13,550 nt of DNA from CAYVMN01 sp964452575 (lineage in GTDB: Bacteria; Desulfobacterota; DSM-4660; Desulfatiglandales; Desulfatiglandaceae), in NCBI GenBank assembly GCA_964452575.1, contig CAYVMN010000132.1, positions 1-13,550 on the forward strand, read 5' to 3'. Made by a program: the position numbers and the translations under genes. Of this stretch, positions 6,297 to 13,550 are shown piece by piece. Positions within the stretch are counted from its first letter, which is position 1. The number at the start of each line of letters is the position of its first letter. The notes below the pieces were generated by a model that was not told the origin of the DNA, did not search any database, and worked only from the letters and a program-made list of their open reading frames with translations.

Positions 6297-7325
6297 ATGG
6301 AACTGACTCCATTTTCGCGCATCAAATGGGAAAGGGCAATGGACCTGAGGAAGGAAGGAAAATACCATGAGGCGGAACGTGAATTAGGGGAGGCCCTGGA
6401 TCAGCAACCCGAGAACCTGCTGATGAGGGCAAGTCTGGCCGAAGTCTATCTGAGGCAGGAAAGGACACTTGAGGCCAAGATGCTGGCCGATGGGATTCTT
6501 TCTGCAGATCCCGGGTATCCGAAGGCATTATATATCCTGGGAGAGGTATTCTTGCGGCAAGAAAGGCCTGATGAGGCCCTGCAGTGTTTTAGACAGGCAT
6601 CAGAAGGGGACAAAAGGCCTTATCTCCTTCTTCGGGTGGCCAAGACCCTGCGCGAGATGGGACGCTATGGAGAGGCCCTGGAGACCCTGGATTCTGTGCT
6701 GTTGCACCAAAAGGATAATCCCTATTTTTTGAAGGAAAAGGCCCTGGTCTTGAACCGTCTGAAGAGGTATGATGAGGCACTCAAGGCCTACGAAAGGGTG
6801 CGAAAACTGGACCCCAAAGACAGCTTTGTGCGAAAGGAGATCGTGAGGTTAAAGGGTAGGCAACGACAGGACGAAACCACCATAGAGGAGCTGGAGAAGG
6901 TGGTAAAACTGCCTTCAGGGAAGGACGATGCCCAACTCCGGGGCCTCTTGGGAAAGAAGCTGAAGGACGCAGGAAGGCCCCAGGAGGCAGCGGCTCAGTT
7001 CCATATAGCAGGGAGACTTGACCCGGACAATCCCTTTTTCTTGAAACAGGAGGGATTCTGCCATTACCAGCTTGGAGAGTACGATAAGGCCATCGAATGC
7101 CTGGGCCAGGCACTGAGAAAGGACCCGAACGACTACTATGTTAAGGTAACCCTAAAAAAGATCTATTCCGCTGCCGGTAATATCAGGGGCCTTATGGAGC
7201 TGCTGGAGGCAGTGCTCATGGATCATCCCCAGAACGTGAAACTTCTAGGCACCTTGAAGGGTTTAAAAAAGAAGATGGGCAAAGAGGAGCAAAGGAAGAG
7301 TCTAACCAATGGGGAAAGCTTTTGA
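6297..7325 (+). CDS. Cytosolic TPR-repeat protein, first gene of a two-gene unit
   Basis: A 342-residue protein made almost wholly of tetratricopeptide repeats, about nine in a row: residues roughly 12-40, 41-74, 75-107, 108-141, 142-175, a divergent one at 176-210, then 211-245, 246-279 and 280-313. Typical helix pairs are GRYGEALETLDSVLLHQKDN, RYDEALKAYERVRKLDPKD and EYDKAIECLGQALRKDPND. It lacks a signal peptide or membrane segment, so it should act in the cytosol as a protein-binding scaffold. The tail is lysine-rich. Start: ATG at 6297 with a modest AAGAGAG (6283-6289) seven bases upstream; the ATG at codon 15 is less likely because it would cut the first repeat. The next gene begins 18 bases after its stop, so the two are almost surely co-transcribed. 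I infer that it binds or regulates the ATPase-PglZ protein. It matches no BREX/Pgl component I know. Confidence 0.85.
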   Translation: MELTPFSRIKWERAMDLRKEGKYHEAERELGEALDQQPENLLMRASLAEVYLRQERTLEAKMLADGILSADPGYPKALYILGEVFLRQERPDEALQCFRQASEGDKRPYLLLRVAKTLREMGRYGEALETLDSVLLHQKDNPYFLKEKALVLNRLKRYDEALKAYERVRKLDPKDSFVRKEIVRLKGRQRQDETTIEELEKVVKLPSGKDDAQLRGLLGKKLKDAGRPQEAAAQFHIAGRLDPDNPFFLKQEGFCHYQLGEYDKAIECLGQALRKDPNDYYVKVTLKKIYSAAGNIRGLMELLEAVLMDHPQNVKLLGTLKGLKKKMGKEEQRKSLTNGESF

Positions 7326-7343
7326 ACCCGCAGGATAGGTGTT

Positions 7344-10300
7344 ATGGCATTTGAAGAAGAGGAAAGGACTGAGCGTATTGGCGACCTCGTGGAGATACCC
7401 GAGATCAAGACCGTCATTCAGCTGAAGGATCTCAAGGACCCCCGCCTTTCCAGCATGATCCTTGAGACATTTGTACTCACTCAAGAGGTCCTTGAAAACC
7501 TGAAGGCCATCTTGACCAGCCTATCAGGAGATGAAGGGCGAGGCATCTTTCTTAAAGGCCATTTCGGTTCAGGTAAGTCCCACTTCCTGGGGATGCTGAG
7601 CCTGCTGTTGAGATTCCCCAGATCCTGGGAGGTGCTCACCTCACAGTCTCAGGACCTCCTGAACTTTGAAGGCAGGGTGGCTCGGAGAGACTTCCTGGTC
7701 GTGGAAATATCCCTGGTCCAGTACAGGGCATCGGAGTGCCTGGAAGATATCATATTGCGGAGCATCCTCAATGCCCTGGGGGATGAATCGCAGGCTCGAA
7801 TTGATGAGGCAGAGAACCGGAGTCAAACCTTCTCAAGGCTAAAGGGGCTCATGAAAGATCAGGGGCATTCTGGAATGGTCCTTTTGGTGGATGAACTCTC
7901 CGAGTTTTTGCGCTCCAAGGCAGATGCAAGGGCCTATAATGAGGACATCCGATTCCTCCAATACCTGGGGGAGGAGGCAGGCACCTTTCCCTTTTGGGTG
8001 ATCGCCTCATTGCAGGAATGGATCGAAGAGACGGGTGAGATCCATCAGGAGACATTCAACAAGATCAAGGACCGATACCGTGTGCGCCTTTCTCTGGGCC
8101 GGGCACATATCGAGGAGCTGGTCTCGGAGCGCCTGATAAGGCACAAGGAAGGGGCGGATTCCCGCATATCAGACCTCTTTGATCAGCTCAAATCGTATTT
8201 TCCCACATTCCCTGTCACACGGGAACGCTTCGTACGCCTCTATCCGGTTCATCCCACAACTTGCTGGCTCCTGGATCGCCTCAAGGCCCTCTTTTCCGAG
8301 CACCGGGGTGTGGTCGACTTTATCCACTTCAGGCTCAAGGGTGATCCGGAACGGCTCATCCCGTCCTGGCTCGAAAGACCAACGCGTGAACTCCTCACCC
8401 CTGAGGTCATATTTGACCACTTCCTGGATCGAATCAGGGAACGCGCCGAGACCCAGATTTACGTGGAAAGGGTATTTGAAGGATGTCAGGAAGAGATCCC
8501 CGAGCTCTTCAAAGAAGAGGAACAGCAGAGAATCGCCCTCAGCCTCATCAAGCTCTTGATCCTCTTCGCCATATCTCCATCCCGGTTCAAGTACACCGTC
8601 CGCCACTTGGCGGAGATGATTCTCTTCCCTATCACCCCGCTTGACACGGACATCAACTACCAGTTCTTGCAAGGTATCCTGGATCGACTGGCAAGAGAGG
8701 GTTCATATGTGCGGGCAGAGCACCACGATGACCCGCTTCAAAGCCACTACTTTATCGATCTAAAGGCAGACATCTCAGGAGTCATGAGACGAAGGATTCG
8801 GCAAGAGGCCTCCCAGATCTTCTCCGAGGACCAGCGGCTGTTTTCGCAACTTGCGCCAATGGTTGAATCTCCATATCTCCCCCTGGCAAGCTGGTACGAA
8901 AAGGGACGGCAGACCCTCACGTTACTGTGGCGGCAGTCCCGCAGGAGCGGTACGCTGCACCTCCGGCAGCTGGATGAGGTCCCTGCACAGGACATAGATA
9001 CTTTGGCCAGGCAGTGGGCCAGGAGCGAAGAGGACTTCTTTGTTATGATCGGGACGTCCCATCGCCGCGATCAACAGCTTAGACATGTCAAAGAAAACCT
9101 GCTTCCGGGCATCAGAGAAAGCCACCCGGGCATGTTCCTGTTTTGGGTGCCTGCTGCCCTCGATGATGAGTCCGCTTTTCTAAAGGAGATGCTGGCAGCG
9201 ACCCTGATCCACCAGCAAATAGAACCCGACGCTTCAGAGAAGGCAAGGCGGGGCGAGGAGTTCTTAAGGGCCTTTATTGAACGGAGGAGGGAAAGGCTGA
9301 TCGAGGTCTTTAACAGATCCTACTTTCATGGGGTGCTCCTCTGGGATGAAAATGTCGTAGAGCTTTCCCGTTTGGGTTATTTCACACAGGAGAAGTTCTC
9401 CGGGGAATTCCTTCCGCACTTGTTGGAAAGGCGATTTCCGCGTTACAGCCGCATTCAGCCCTCCATGAGCCCCATGGCCCCCGGCATCCTCAAGGAAATG
9501 CTCTCCGACTTCCTCTCAACAGGGCTTCTCGTGGTGGACAGCCCTTCCAAGCATGGGCTCCGCGACCTCTTGGAGGGGCTCTTGAGACCCATGGGTCTTG
9601 TCAAGAAGAGCGGGCACAAGTACGAGCTGCAGGTCAACCCGAAGCAAAATGAGCTGGTCAGGGAATTCTTTAACGAGATGGGGGAACGTGACACAGTCCC
9701 GTTTGAAGAGATGTACTGGGCCTTTCGGAAAGGGGAATACGGACTCCTCATGCCCCACTTCGAGATCCTGGTCCTGGCCTTGCTGTTTTCCGGAAATCTG
9801 GTGGCCTATAAGGGCATGTTTCGAAAGGTCCTGGAGGAGCTGGCAAGGACAGGAATAAAGGGGGTTACATCCCTTGGCAGAGGAGAAGTCCTGGCCGAGG
9901 AGCTGCAGCAGGCCATCTCTGGAAACCCTCTGGTCTCACGGAAGTTCAAGAATGTGCCCATTACCCTGGCCTTACAGGAGGAGCTGTGGAATGAAATCAA
10001 ATCGCAAAAGACCTCTGCCCTGGAAGAGCTGGCAGGCCTGAAGTCCAGAATCCGTTGGGCAGAAGGTTTTGGGGCCTTCAAGAATTTGCCGTGGAAAGAG
10101 GCTGTGGAGGATATCGACCAACTAAACAGGATATGGGAGGGGGTCAAGACTAGCCTCTCTTCGCGGGAAGGGCTGGAACGCTTCATCCGTGCCGGGGGAC
10201 AAGATCCTTTTCTGGAGAGACGAGTCAAGGGCATTCAGTCTGTCGAGACGTTTCTGGGACACGCGGAAAGTATCCTCTTTGTGCATCAGTATGTGACTGA

Positions 10301-12542
10301 CCAGAGGCTAACAATCCCCGCTGAGGGGCCTTATATTCAAGACGACCTTATGGCCGAAAGAGGCATACATGAGCCCCATGGTCTTGAAGACTATTCCAGA
10401 CTCAGGAAAGAGAGAGAAGAGATCATCAGGTTTTTTGAAGAAAAAACCAGTCTCATCTCACCTGAGCCGCTTGAGGAGGTATTCAATAGGTTCCGGGCAT
10501 TTCAGGATGCCTATTGCCGAATCTACGCCGAGGCGCATCAACGGGAACGGGGAAGGGGGCGATTCGAACACTATGAGAAACTGACCCAATCCAGGCGATA
10601 CAATCTCCTCAAGCGGCTCGATCAACTGGAAATGGTCTCAGTGGAGCATGATCGCAGATCTATCGAACGGGAGCTTTCCTCTATCCTCATAAATCGCTGC
10701 CTCCGCCCTTCCCATGAGTTCTTGAGGGGTCAACCAGGGTGTTCCTGTGGATTTCGGTTGGGTGAAAGCCTCTCCTTAAGGCCTCAGAAAGAGATAGAAA
10801 TTGCCATTGACTTGGGGATTTCAGAGACACTCGAGGCCCTGAAGGCCCAAGCCATACAAGAGAAGATCGTCCCCTACCTCGAGGCCCTGGATCTCGTAGG
10901 GAAGGGAAGTGAGGCCGATGCCGTCCGCCGACTCCTTGAATTATCACCAAAAGACGAGGGGTTCTTTGATCGGCTTGATAAGGCCCTCACATCCCAGGTT
11001 ATCCGCCTCATAAACGAGGCCTTCCAAGGCAAAATCGTGGTCGTGGAAAGGGACCTCGACCGGCTTTACCAGAGCCTTGTCCATCGCAAGTATACCCTCT
11101 CCCAGACCAGAAGGATCATCGAAGAGTGGCTCGAACAGGAGACCCTACCCGATGATACCTTCTTTCACTTTATTGGCCAGGGAGAAAAGGAGTCCGTCGA
11201 TCAAACAAGGGTATTATTCTGGGAGTTCTTGGAATGTGAGTTCGCTCAGCTTGCCCCCCTTTACCGCAGAATCGGCCACGACCAACTCGTCAAGGCCATG
11301 CTGGCTGCCCTGTGGGCCGGCCAATACGACATTCCGGCCCTGGAGATAATTCGTCTCTTTCCCTCAATTAAAAGGGCAATGGAGCAGGAGGACCCCCGCC
11401 TTCCCGAGATGTTGACGGATCTTGCCCGTAGCTTACAAGACAAGAAGCCCTCCCTTTTCGAATCCCTGGTATCACACGCCGAAGAGGACCCTGGCATAAT
11501 GCAAACCCTCTGGTCCATCTTGTCCAGCACCTCCCCCATAGAGATCTTCAAGAGGGAATCCATCTTCGCCGTGATACTGAAGGAGTCATTTGAGCGCGTA
11601 ATTGGCGGTCGGCCTGGGGAAGAGGAAGTCCGTCAAGTGTTGAGAGCAAGCGAGAAAGTCAAAGGCCATCAACGATTCGAGGAGCGAAAAGAGGAAATGG
11701 TTGATGTCCTGAAGACCTATCGGCTGTTTCGTGAAAAAGGCTCTAATCTTAAGTGGCCCAAGGACATTGGCCCCGAGAAATTTCTTCTTTGGGAGAAGGC
11801 ATATGTTGAGAACATCTCTCCATTGCCGGCACTGAAAGAAGATCTTCGCGAGGCCCTGTCACGGAGCGGCATCCGGAGACTACCCTTCTTGAAGGAGGAG
11901 GAAAAGATACTCGCGAAGACACTCGAACAGCTCTCAGAGGACTTTGGAGACTTCTACCGGGAGTCTCTTCCTTTCTGGGAAAGGGGTGGGGGATCACGGC
12001 CAATGATGATCGAGGATATCCCGGTCATGCTTTCCAAGAAGCGGAAGGTGCCTGACCATGCCAGGCTTCAATACATGCTCATGGATGGAATGAGGTGGGA
12101 CCTCTGGGAGACGATCAAGGCGGATTTCTTCGGGAAAAGGGCTAATCTCTTCAGGGTGATAAGAGAGGGTGCAATCTGGGCTCGCCGGCCCACCAACACC
12201 TCGAGCCAGCTCCCCCTGCTTGAGAAGGCGTTCCTTGAGACTGGTCGGGATCTTGGGGATGATTCACTCTGGAAACTGAGCGGCATTGATGAAAAGATCC
12301 ACAGCGAAAAAGGCCCGCTGACTCACATGTTTAGAAATGTGGTCAGCTATCTGGAGATCGATTGGCTCCACATGCTCAGACGCCTTCCTTCAAGGACCCT
12401 CCTGATCCTATTCTCAGACCATGGCTTTGTGGAAAACCCGGCCTTTGACCCTTCCGCCAAGTATGAGAGTGCCCGCTACACCCACGGGAAGGTCTCCCCC
12501 TTCGAGGTGATCGTCCCATGGGCCTGGGTCATGCGGATTTAG
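7344..12542 (+). CDS. Giant P-loop ATPase (BrxC/PglY-like) fused to a PglZ-type phosphatase-fold domain
   Basis: A 1732-residue cytosolic protein. The N-terminus is a P-loop ATPase of the BrxC/PglY (DUF6079-like) kind: Walker A GHFGSGKS at 72-79, Walker B LLVDE at 180-184, a sensor-like IASLQ at 220-224, and an Arg-rich DRYRVRL at 243-249. A long helical middle follows, with a cysteine cluster (Cys1119, Cys1133, Cys1135) that may bind metal. The last ~155 residues carry an alkaline-phosphatase-superfamily site of PglZ type. In order: Asp1581 (LMDGMRWD), candidate nucleophile Thr1619 (PTNTSSQ), Asp1649 and His1653 (IDEKIH), Asp1692 and His1693 (FSDHGF), and His1714 (RYTHGK). Spacing and order match the two-metal site of nucleotide pyrophosphatases/phosphodiesterases. 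In BREX and Pgl systems PglY/BrxC and PglZ are separate proteins; here they are joined. Start: AGGA (7332-7335) lies eight bases before the ATG. ATPase and phosphatase-fold calls are firm; the exact subfamily and the defence role are inferred. Confidence 0.85.
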   Translation: MAFEEEERTERIGDLVEIPEIKTVIQLKDLKDPRLSSMILETFVLTQEVLENLKAILTSLSGDEGRGIFLKGHFGSGKSHFLGMLSLLLRFPRSWEVLTSQSQDLLNFEGRVARRDFLVVEISLVQYRASECLEDIILRSILNALGDESQARIDEAENRSQTFSRLKGLMKDQGHSGMVLLVDELSEFLRSKADARAYNEDIRFLQYLGEEAGTFPFWVIASLQEWIEETGEIHQETFNKIKDRYRVRLSLGRAHIEELVSERLIRHKEGADSRISDLFDQLKSYFPTFPVTRERFVRLYPVHPTTCWLLDRLKALFSEHRGVVDFIHFRLKGDPERLIPSWLERPTRELLTPEVIFDHFLDRIRERAETQIYVERVFEGCQEEIPELFKEEEQQRIALSLIKLLILFAISPSRFKYTVRHLAEMILFPITPLDTDINYQFLQGILDRLAREGSYVRAEHHDDPLQSHYFIDLKADISGVMRRRIRQEASQIFSEDQRLFSQLAPMVESPYLPLASWYEKGRQTLTLLWRQSRRSGTLHLRQLDEVPAQDIDTLARQWARSEEDFFVMIGTSHRRDQQLRHVKENLLPGIRESHPGMFLFWVPAALDDESAFLKEMLAATLIHQQIEPDASEKARRGEEFLRAFIERRRERLIEVFNRSYFHGVLLWDENVVELSRLGYFTQEKFSGEFLPHLLERRFPRYSRIQPSMSPMAPGILKEMLSDFLSTGLLVVDSPSKHGLRDLLEGLLRPMGLVKKSGHKYELQVNPKQNELVREFFNEMGERDTVPFEEMYWAFRKGEYGLLMPHFEILVLALLFSGNLVAYKGMFRKVLEELARTGIKGVTSLGRGEVLAEELQQAISGNPLVSRKFKNVPITLALQEELWNEIKSQKTSALEELAGLKSRIRWAEGFGAFKNLPWKEAVEDIDQLNRIWEGVKTSLSSREGLERFIRAGGQDPFLERRVKGIQSVETFLGHAESILFVHQYVTDQRLTIPAEGPYIQDDLMAERGIHEPHGLEDYSRLRKEREEIIRFFEEKTSLISPEPLEEVFNRFRAFQDAYCRIYAEAHQRERGRGRFEHYEKLTQSRRYNLLKRLDQLEMVSVEHDRRSIERELSSILINRCLRPSHEFLRGQPGCSCGFRLGESLSLRPQKEIEIAIDLGISETLEALKAQAIQEKIVPYLEALDLVGKGSEADAVRRLLELSPKDEGFFDRLDKALTSQVIRLINEAFQGKIVVVERDLDRLYQSLVHRKYTLSQTRRIIEEWLEQETLPDDTFFHFIGQGEKESVDQTRVLFWEFLECEFAQLAPLYRRIGHDQLVKAMLAALWAGQYDIPALEIIRLFPSIKRAMEQEDPRLPEMLTDLARSLQDKKPSLFESLVSHAEEDPGIMQTLWSILSSTSPIEIFKRESIFAVILKESFERVIGGRPGEEEVRQVLRASEKVKGHQRFEERKEEMVDVLKTYRLFREKGSNLKWPKDIGPEKFLLWEKAYVENISPLPALKEDLREALSRSGIRRLPFLKEEEKILAKTLEQLSEDFGDFYRESLPFWERGGGSRPMMIEDIPVMLSKKRKVPDHARLQYMLMDGMRWDLWETIKADFFGKRANLFRVIREGAIWARRPTNTSSQLPLLEKAFLETGRDLGDDSLWKLSGIDEKIHSEKGPLTHMFRNVVSYLEIDWLHMLRRLPSRTLLILFSDHGFVENPAFDPSAKYESARYTHGKVSPFEVIVPWAWVMRI

Positions 12543-12560
12543 AGTCTTAGTCTACAGCTT

Positions 12561-12588
12561 CTGCCCACTGCCTACTGCACACTGCACA
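12561..12588. repeat. Seven-base tandem array (4 units) between convergent genes
   Basis: Four phased heptamers, CTGCCCA, CTGCCTA, CTGCACA and CTGCACA, begin 18 bases after the stop of the ATPase-PglZ gene. TTTTTT follows (12590-12595). No GC stem precedes the T-run, so I do not call an intrinsic terminator, although the pair of elements may end transcription in some other way. Confidence 0.8.
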
Positions 12589-12628
12589 CTTTTTTGGTTG
12601 CTGCCGTAGGCCTGCATTAGGGGTTTGC

Positions 12629-13285
12629 TCAATTTGGGCCGCGGATCTTGTCAAAGAAATAGGTGACCCCGACAAAACCTCCAACAGCATTGATGCTCGT
12701 GTTTCTCTCGGCCATCCCTGCGTTGGAGATGTGATGAAACATGGCCTCGGCATCCAAGGACCAGTTCCTGTTGATCAGATAACAAAATCCCAGGCTGCAT
12801 TGGGGCGTAAACTCTACGGCCTGCCCGATGGCCTGCTGGTCCTTGTCTCTGTACGCATCAGTATAGACCATCCCGACACCCCCACTAACATAGGGTACAA
12901 AATTCCAGCCGGGTTGCACGAAATTGTATTGCAGCAGCGCAGTAACACCGCCTATATAGTTGCCAAAGCCCTTATAGATTATCGAATTTGTGAGCTCACC
13001 TATGAACTCCCAGTTCCCTCTCCAGAAGGAGTTTGACTGGCTTGGGCTATCTATCATCCACCCGAGGCGGAGGTTTGTCTGGGCGTAACCGAATGCCGGG
13101 CTTCCTTCAGGAAGCTTGGTAAGGGAGTTGAGGACGCCCGAGACCAGTTGAAGTGAGAGGCGGCCTCCTGTGTAGGTATCTGTCGAGTGCTGGGGTTTAT
13201 CCTCAGATGTCTCGCCGGCTAGGGCGTAGCATGGAAGGCAGAGCGGCAAAATGAATATCAGAAAGGCGAGTATTTTGGAGCCCAT
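12629..13285 (-). CDS. pagL: PagL-like lipid A 3-O-deacylase (acyloxyacyl hydrolase family)
   Basis: A 218-residue outer-membrane protein. Residues 1-23 are a signal peptide with likely cleavage after ALA. The mature part alternates like a small beta barrel with Tyr/Phe/Trp-rich strands (NYIGGVTALLQYNF, WNFVPYVSGGVGMVYT) and ends near VGVTYFF. The PagL hallmark is present: HISNAG with His185 and Ser187, the catalytic His and Ser that remove the 3-O-acyl chain of lipid A. The Glu that completes the Pseudomonas PagL triad lies 12 residues after the Ser; here that place is Asn199, and a Glu occurs earlier at 193. Other family members may share this variation, so activity is likely but not certain. 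Start: the minus-strand ATG at 13285 follows GAGAG at eight bases. Upstream ATGs at 13300 and 13333 are alternatives; the proposed promoter at 13332-13358 would exclude 13333. It converges on the ATPase-PglZ gene. Confidence 0.8.
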   Translation of the reverse strand: MGSKILAFLIFILPLCLPCYALAGETSEDKPQHSTDTYTGGRLSLQLVSGVLNSLTKLPEGSPAFGYAQTNLRLGWMIDSPSQSNSFWRGNWEFIGELTNSIIYKGFGNYIGGVTALLQYNFVQPGWNFVPYVSGGVGMVYTDAYRDKDQQAIGQAVEFTPQCSLGFCYLINRNWSLDAEAMFHHISNAGMAERNTSINAVGGFVGVTYFFDKIRGPN

Positions 13286-13331
13286 CAATGATTCTCTCAT
13301 TCCCCAGATCAGAAGGGATCCACTTTTACCC

Positions 13332-13358
13332 ATTACACGAGAAAGAGACTAAGGTCAA
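13332..13358 (-). promoter_or_regulatory. Possible promoter of the PagL-like gene
   Basis: On the minus strand TTGACC (plus 13353-13358) and TGTAAT (plus 13332-13337) each match sigma-70 boxes at five of six bases. The spacer is 15 bases, two shorter than ideal. Transcription would begin near 13325, upstream of the chosen start at 13285. Confidence 0.35.
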
Positions 13359-13487
13359 CGGGAAATGATATCCAGGATTTGTGCGTTGATTACTCAGGGC
13401 AAAACTGGTATGAAGATCTGGGCCTGGGTGGGCCTTTCTATAAATATCAAAATATAGTAACATTTTAAGTTTTTGAAAGAAAGGCAG

Positions 13488-13508
13488 AGGACCGTGAGGG
13501 TCTTTTTT
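13488..13508 (+). terminator. Orphan intrinsic terminator
   Basis: GACC (13490-13493) pairs with GGTC (13499-13502), extended by weaker A-T and G-T pairs to AGGACC/GGTCTT, and a run of six T (13503-13508) follows directly. No plus-strand gene precedes it within the window, so it may end a short RNA or be unused. Confidence 0.45.
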
Positions 13509-13550
13509 CCAAAGGACGTAAAGGACGGCATCATTTCAAAGAACGGCAGT

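Noticed and set aside
8169..8672. 167-codon minus-strand frame inside the ATPase-PglZ gene
   Set aside because: It lies within the continuous 1732-codon frame, is acidic and low in complexity, and shows no domain.
13511..13528. Nine-base tandem duplication (AAAGGACGT / AAAGGACGG)
   Set aside because: Only two copies near the window edge; too little to call an element.

Overview
The window looks like chromosomal DNA of a Gram-negative bacterium, most likely a Desulfobacterota (former Deltaproteobacteria) or a close relative. The evidence is a PagL-type outer-membrane lipid A deacylase, a MacA-type periplasmic adaptor, a Spy/CpxP-type periplasmic protein, TPR-rich proteins, roughly mid-50s GC in the genes (judged by eye), and degenerate seven-base tandem repeats between genes of a kind I associate with that phylum. 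The taxon is inferred, not shown.

Layout. Positions 1-579 are AT-rich and gene-poor, with a possible partial reading frame at the edge, a seven-base tandem array and a stub of an exported peptide. A HicB-type antitoxin without HicA follows (580-927, minus). Next is a stand-alone SPL-family radical SAM protein (1195-2151) and a two-gene plus-strand unit: a small zinc-finger/winged-helix protein and a TPR lipoprotein (2284-3412). On the minus strand lie a decayed piece of an alpha/beta hydrolase (3384-3671) and a Spy/CpxP-like protein (3692-4168). A 418-base gap with a large imperfect palindrome precedes a MacA-like adaptor that has no MacB (4587-5951).

The main feature is a two-gene plus-strand unit at 6297-12542. 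A cytosolic TPR protein is followed after 18 bases by a 1732-residue protein. Its N-terminus is a P-loop ATPase of the BrxC/PglY (DUF6079-like) type. Its last ~155 residues form a compact PglZ-type alkaline-phosphatase-superfamily domain with every expected metal ligand and a candidate nucleophile. PglY/BrxC and PglZ are separate proteins in the BREX and Pgl phage-defence systems I know. Here they are one polypeptide, and no methyltransferase (PglX), BrxL, BrxA/B or helicase gene is visible. I consider this TPR plus ATPase-PglZ pair the best candidate for an undescribed system, probably defence or another NTP-driven regulatory function.

A PagL-like gene (12629-13285, minus) converges on the big gene, with only 86 bases between them that contain a second clean seven-base array. 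The right end (13286-13550) holds a candidate promoter for the PagL-like gene and an orphan plus-strand terminator.
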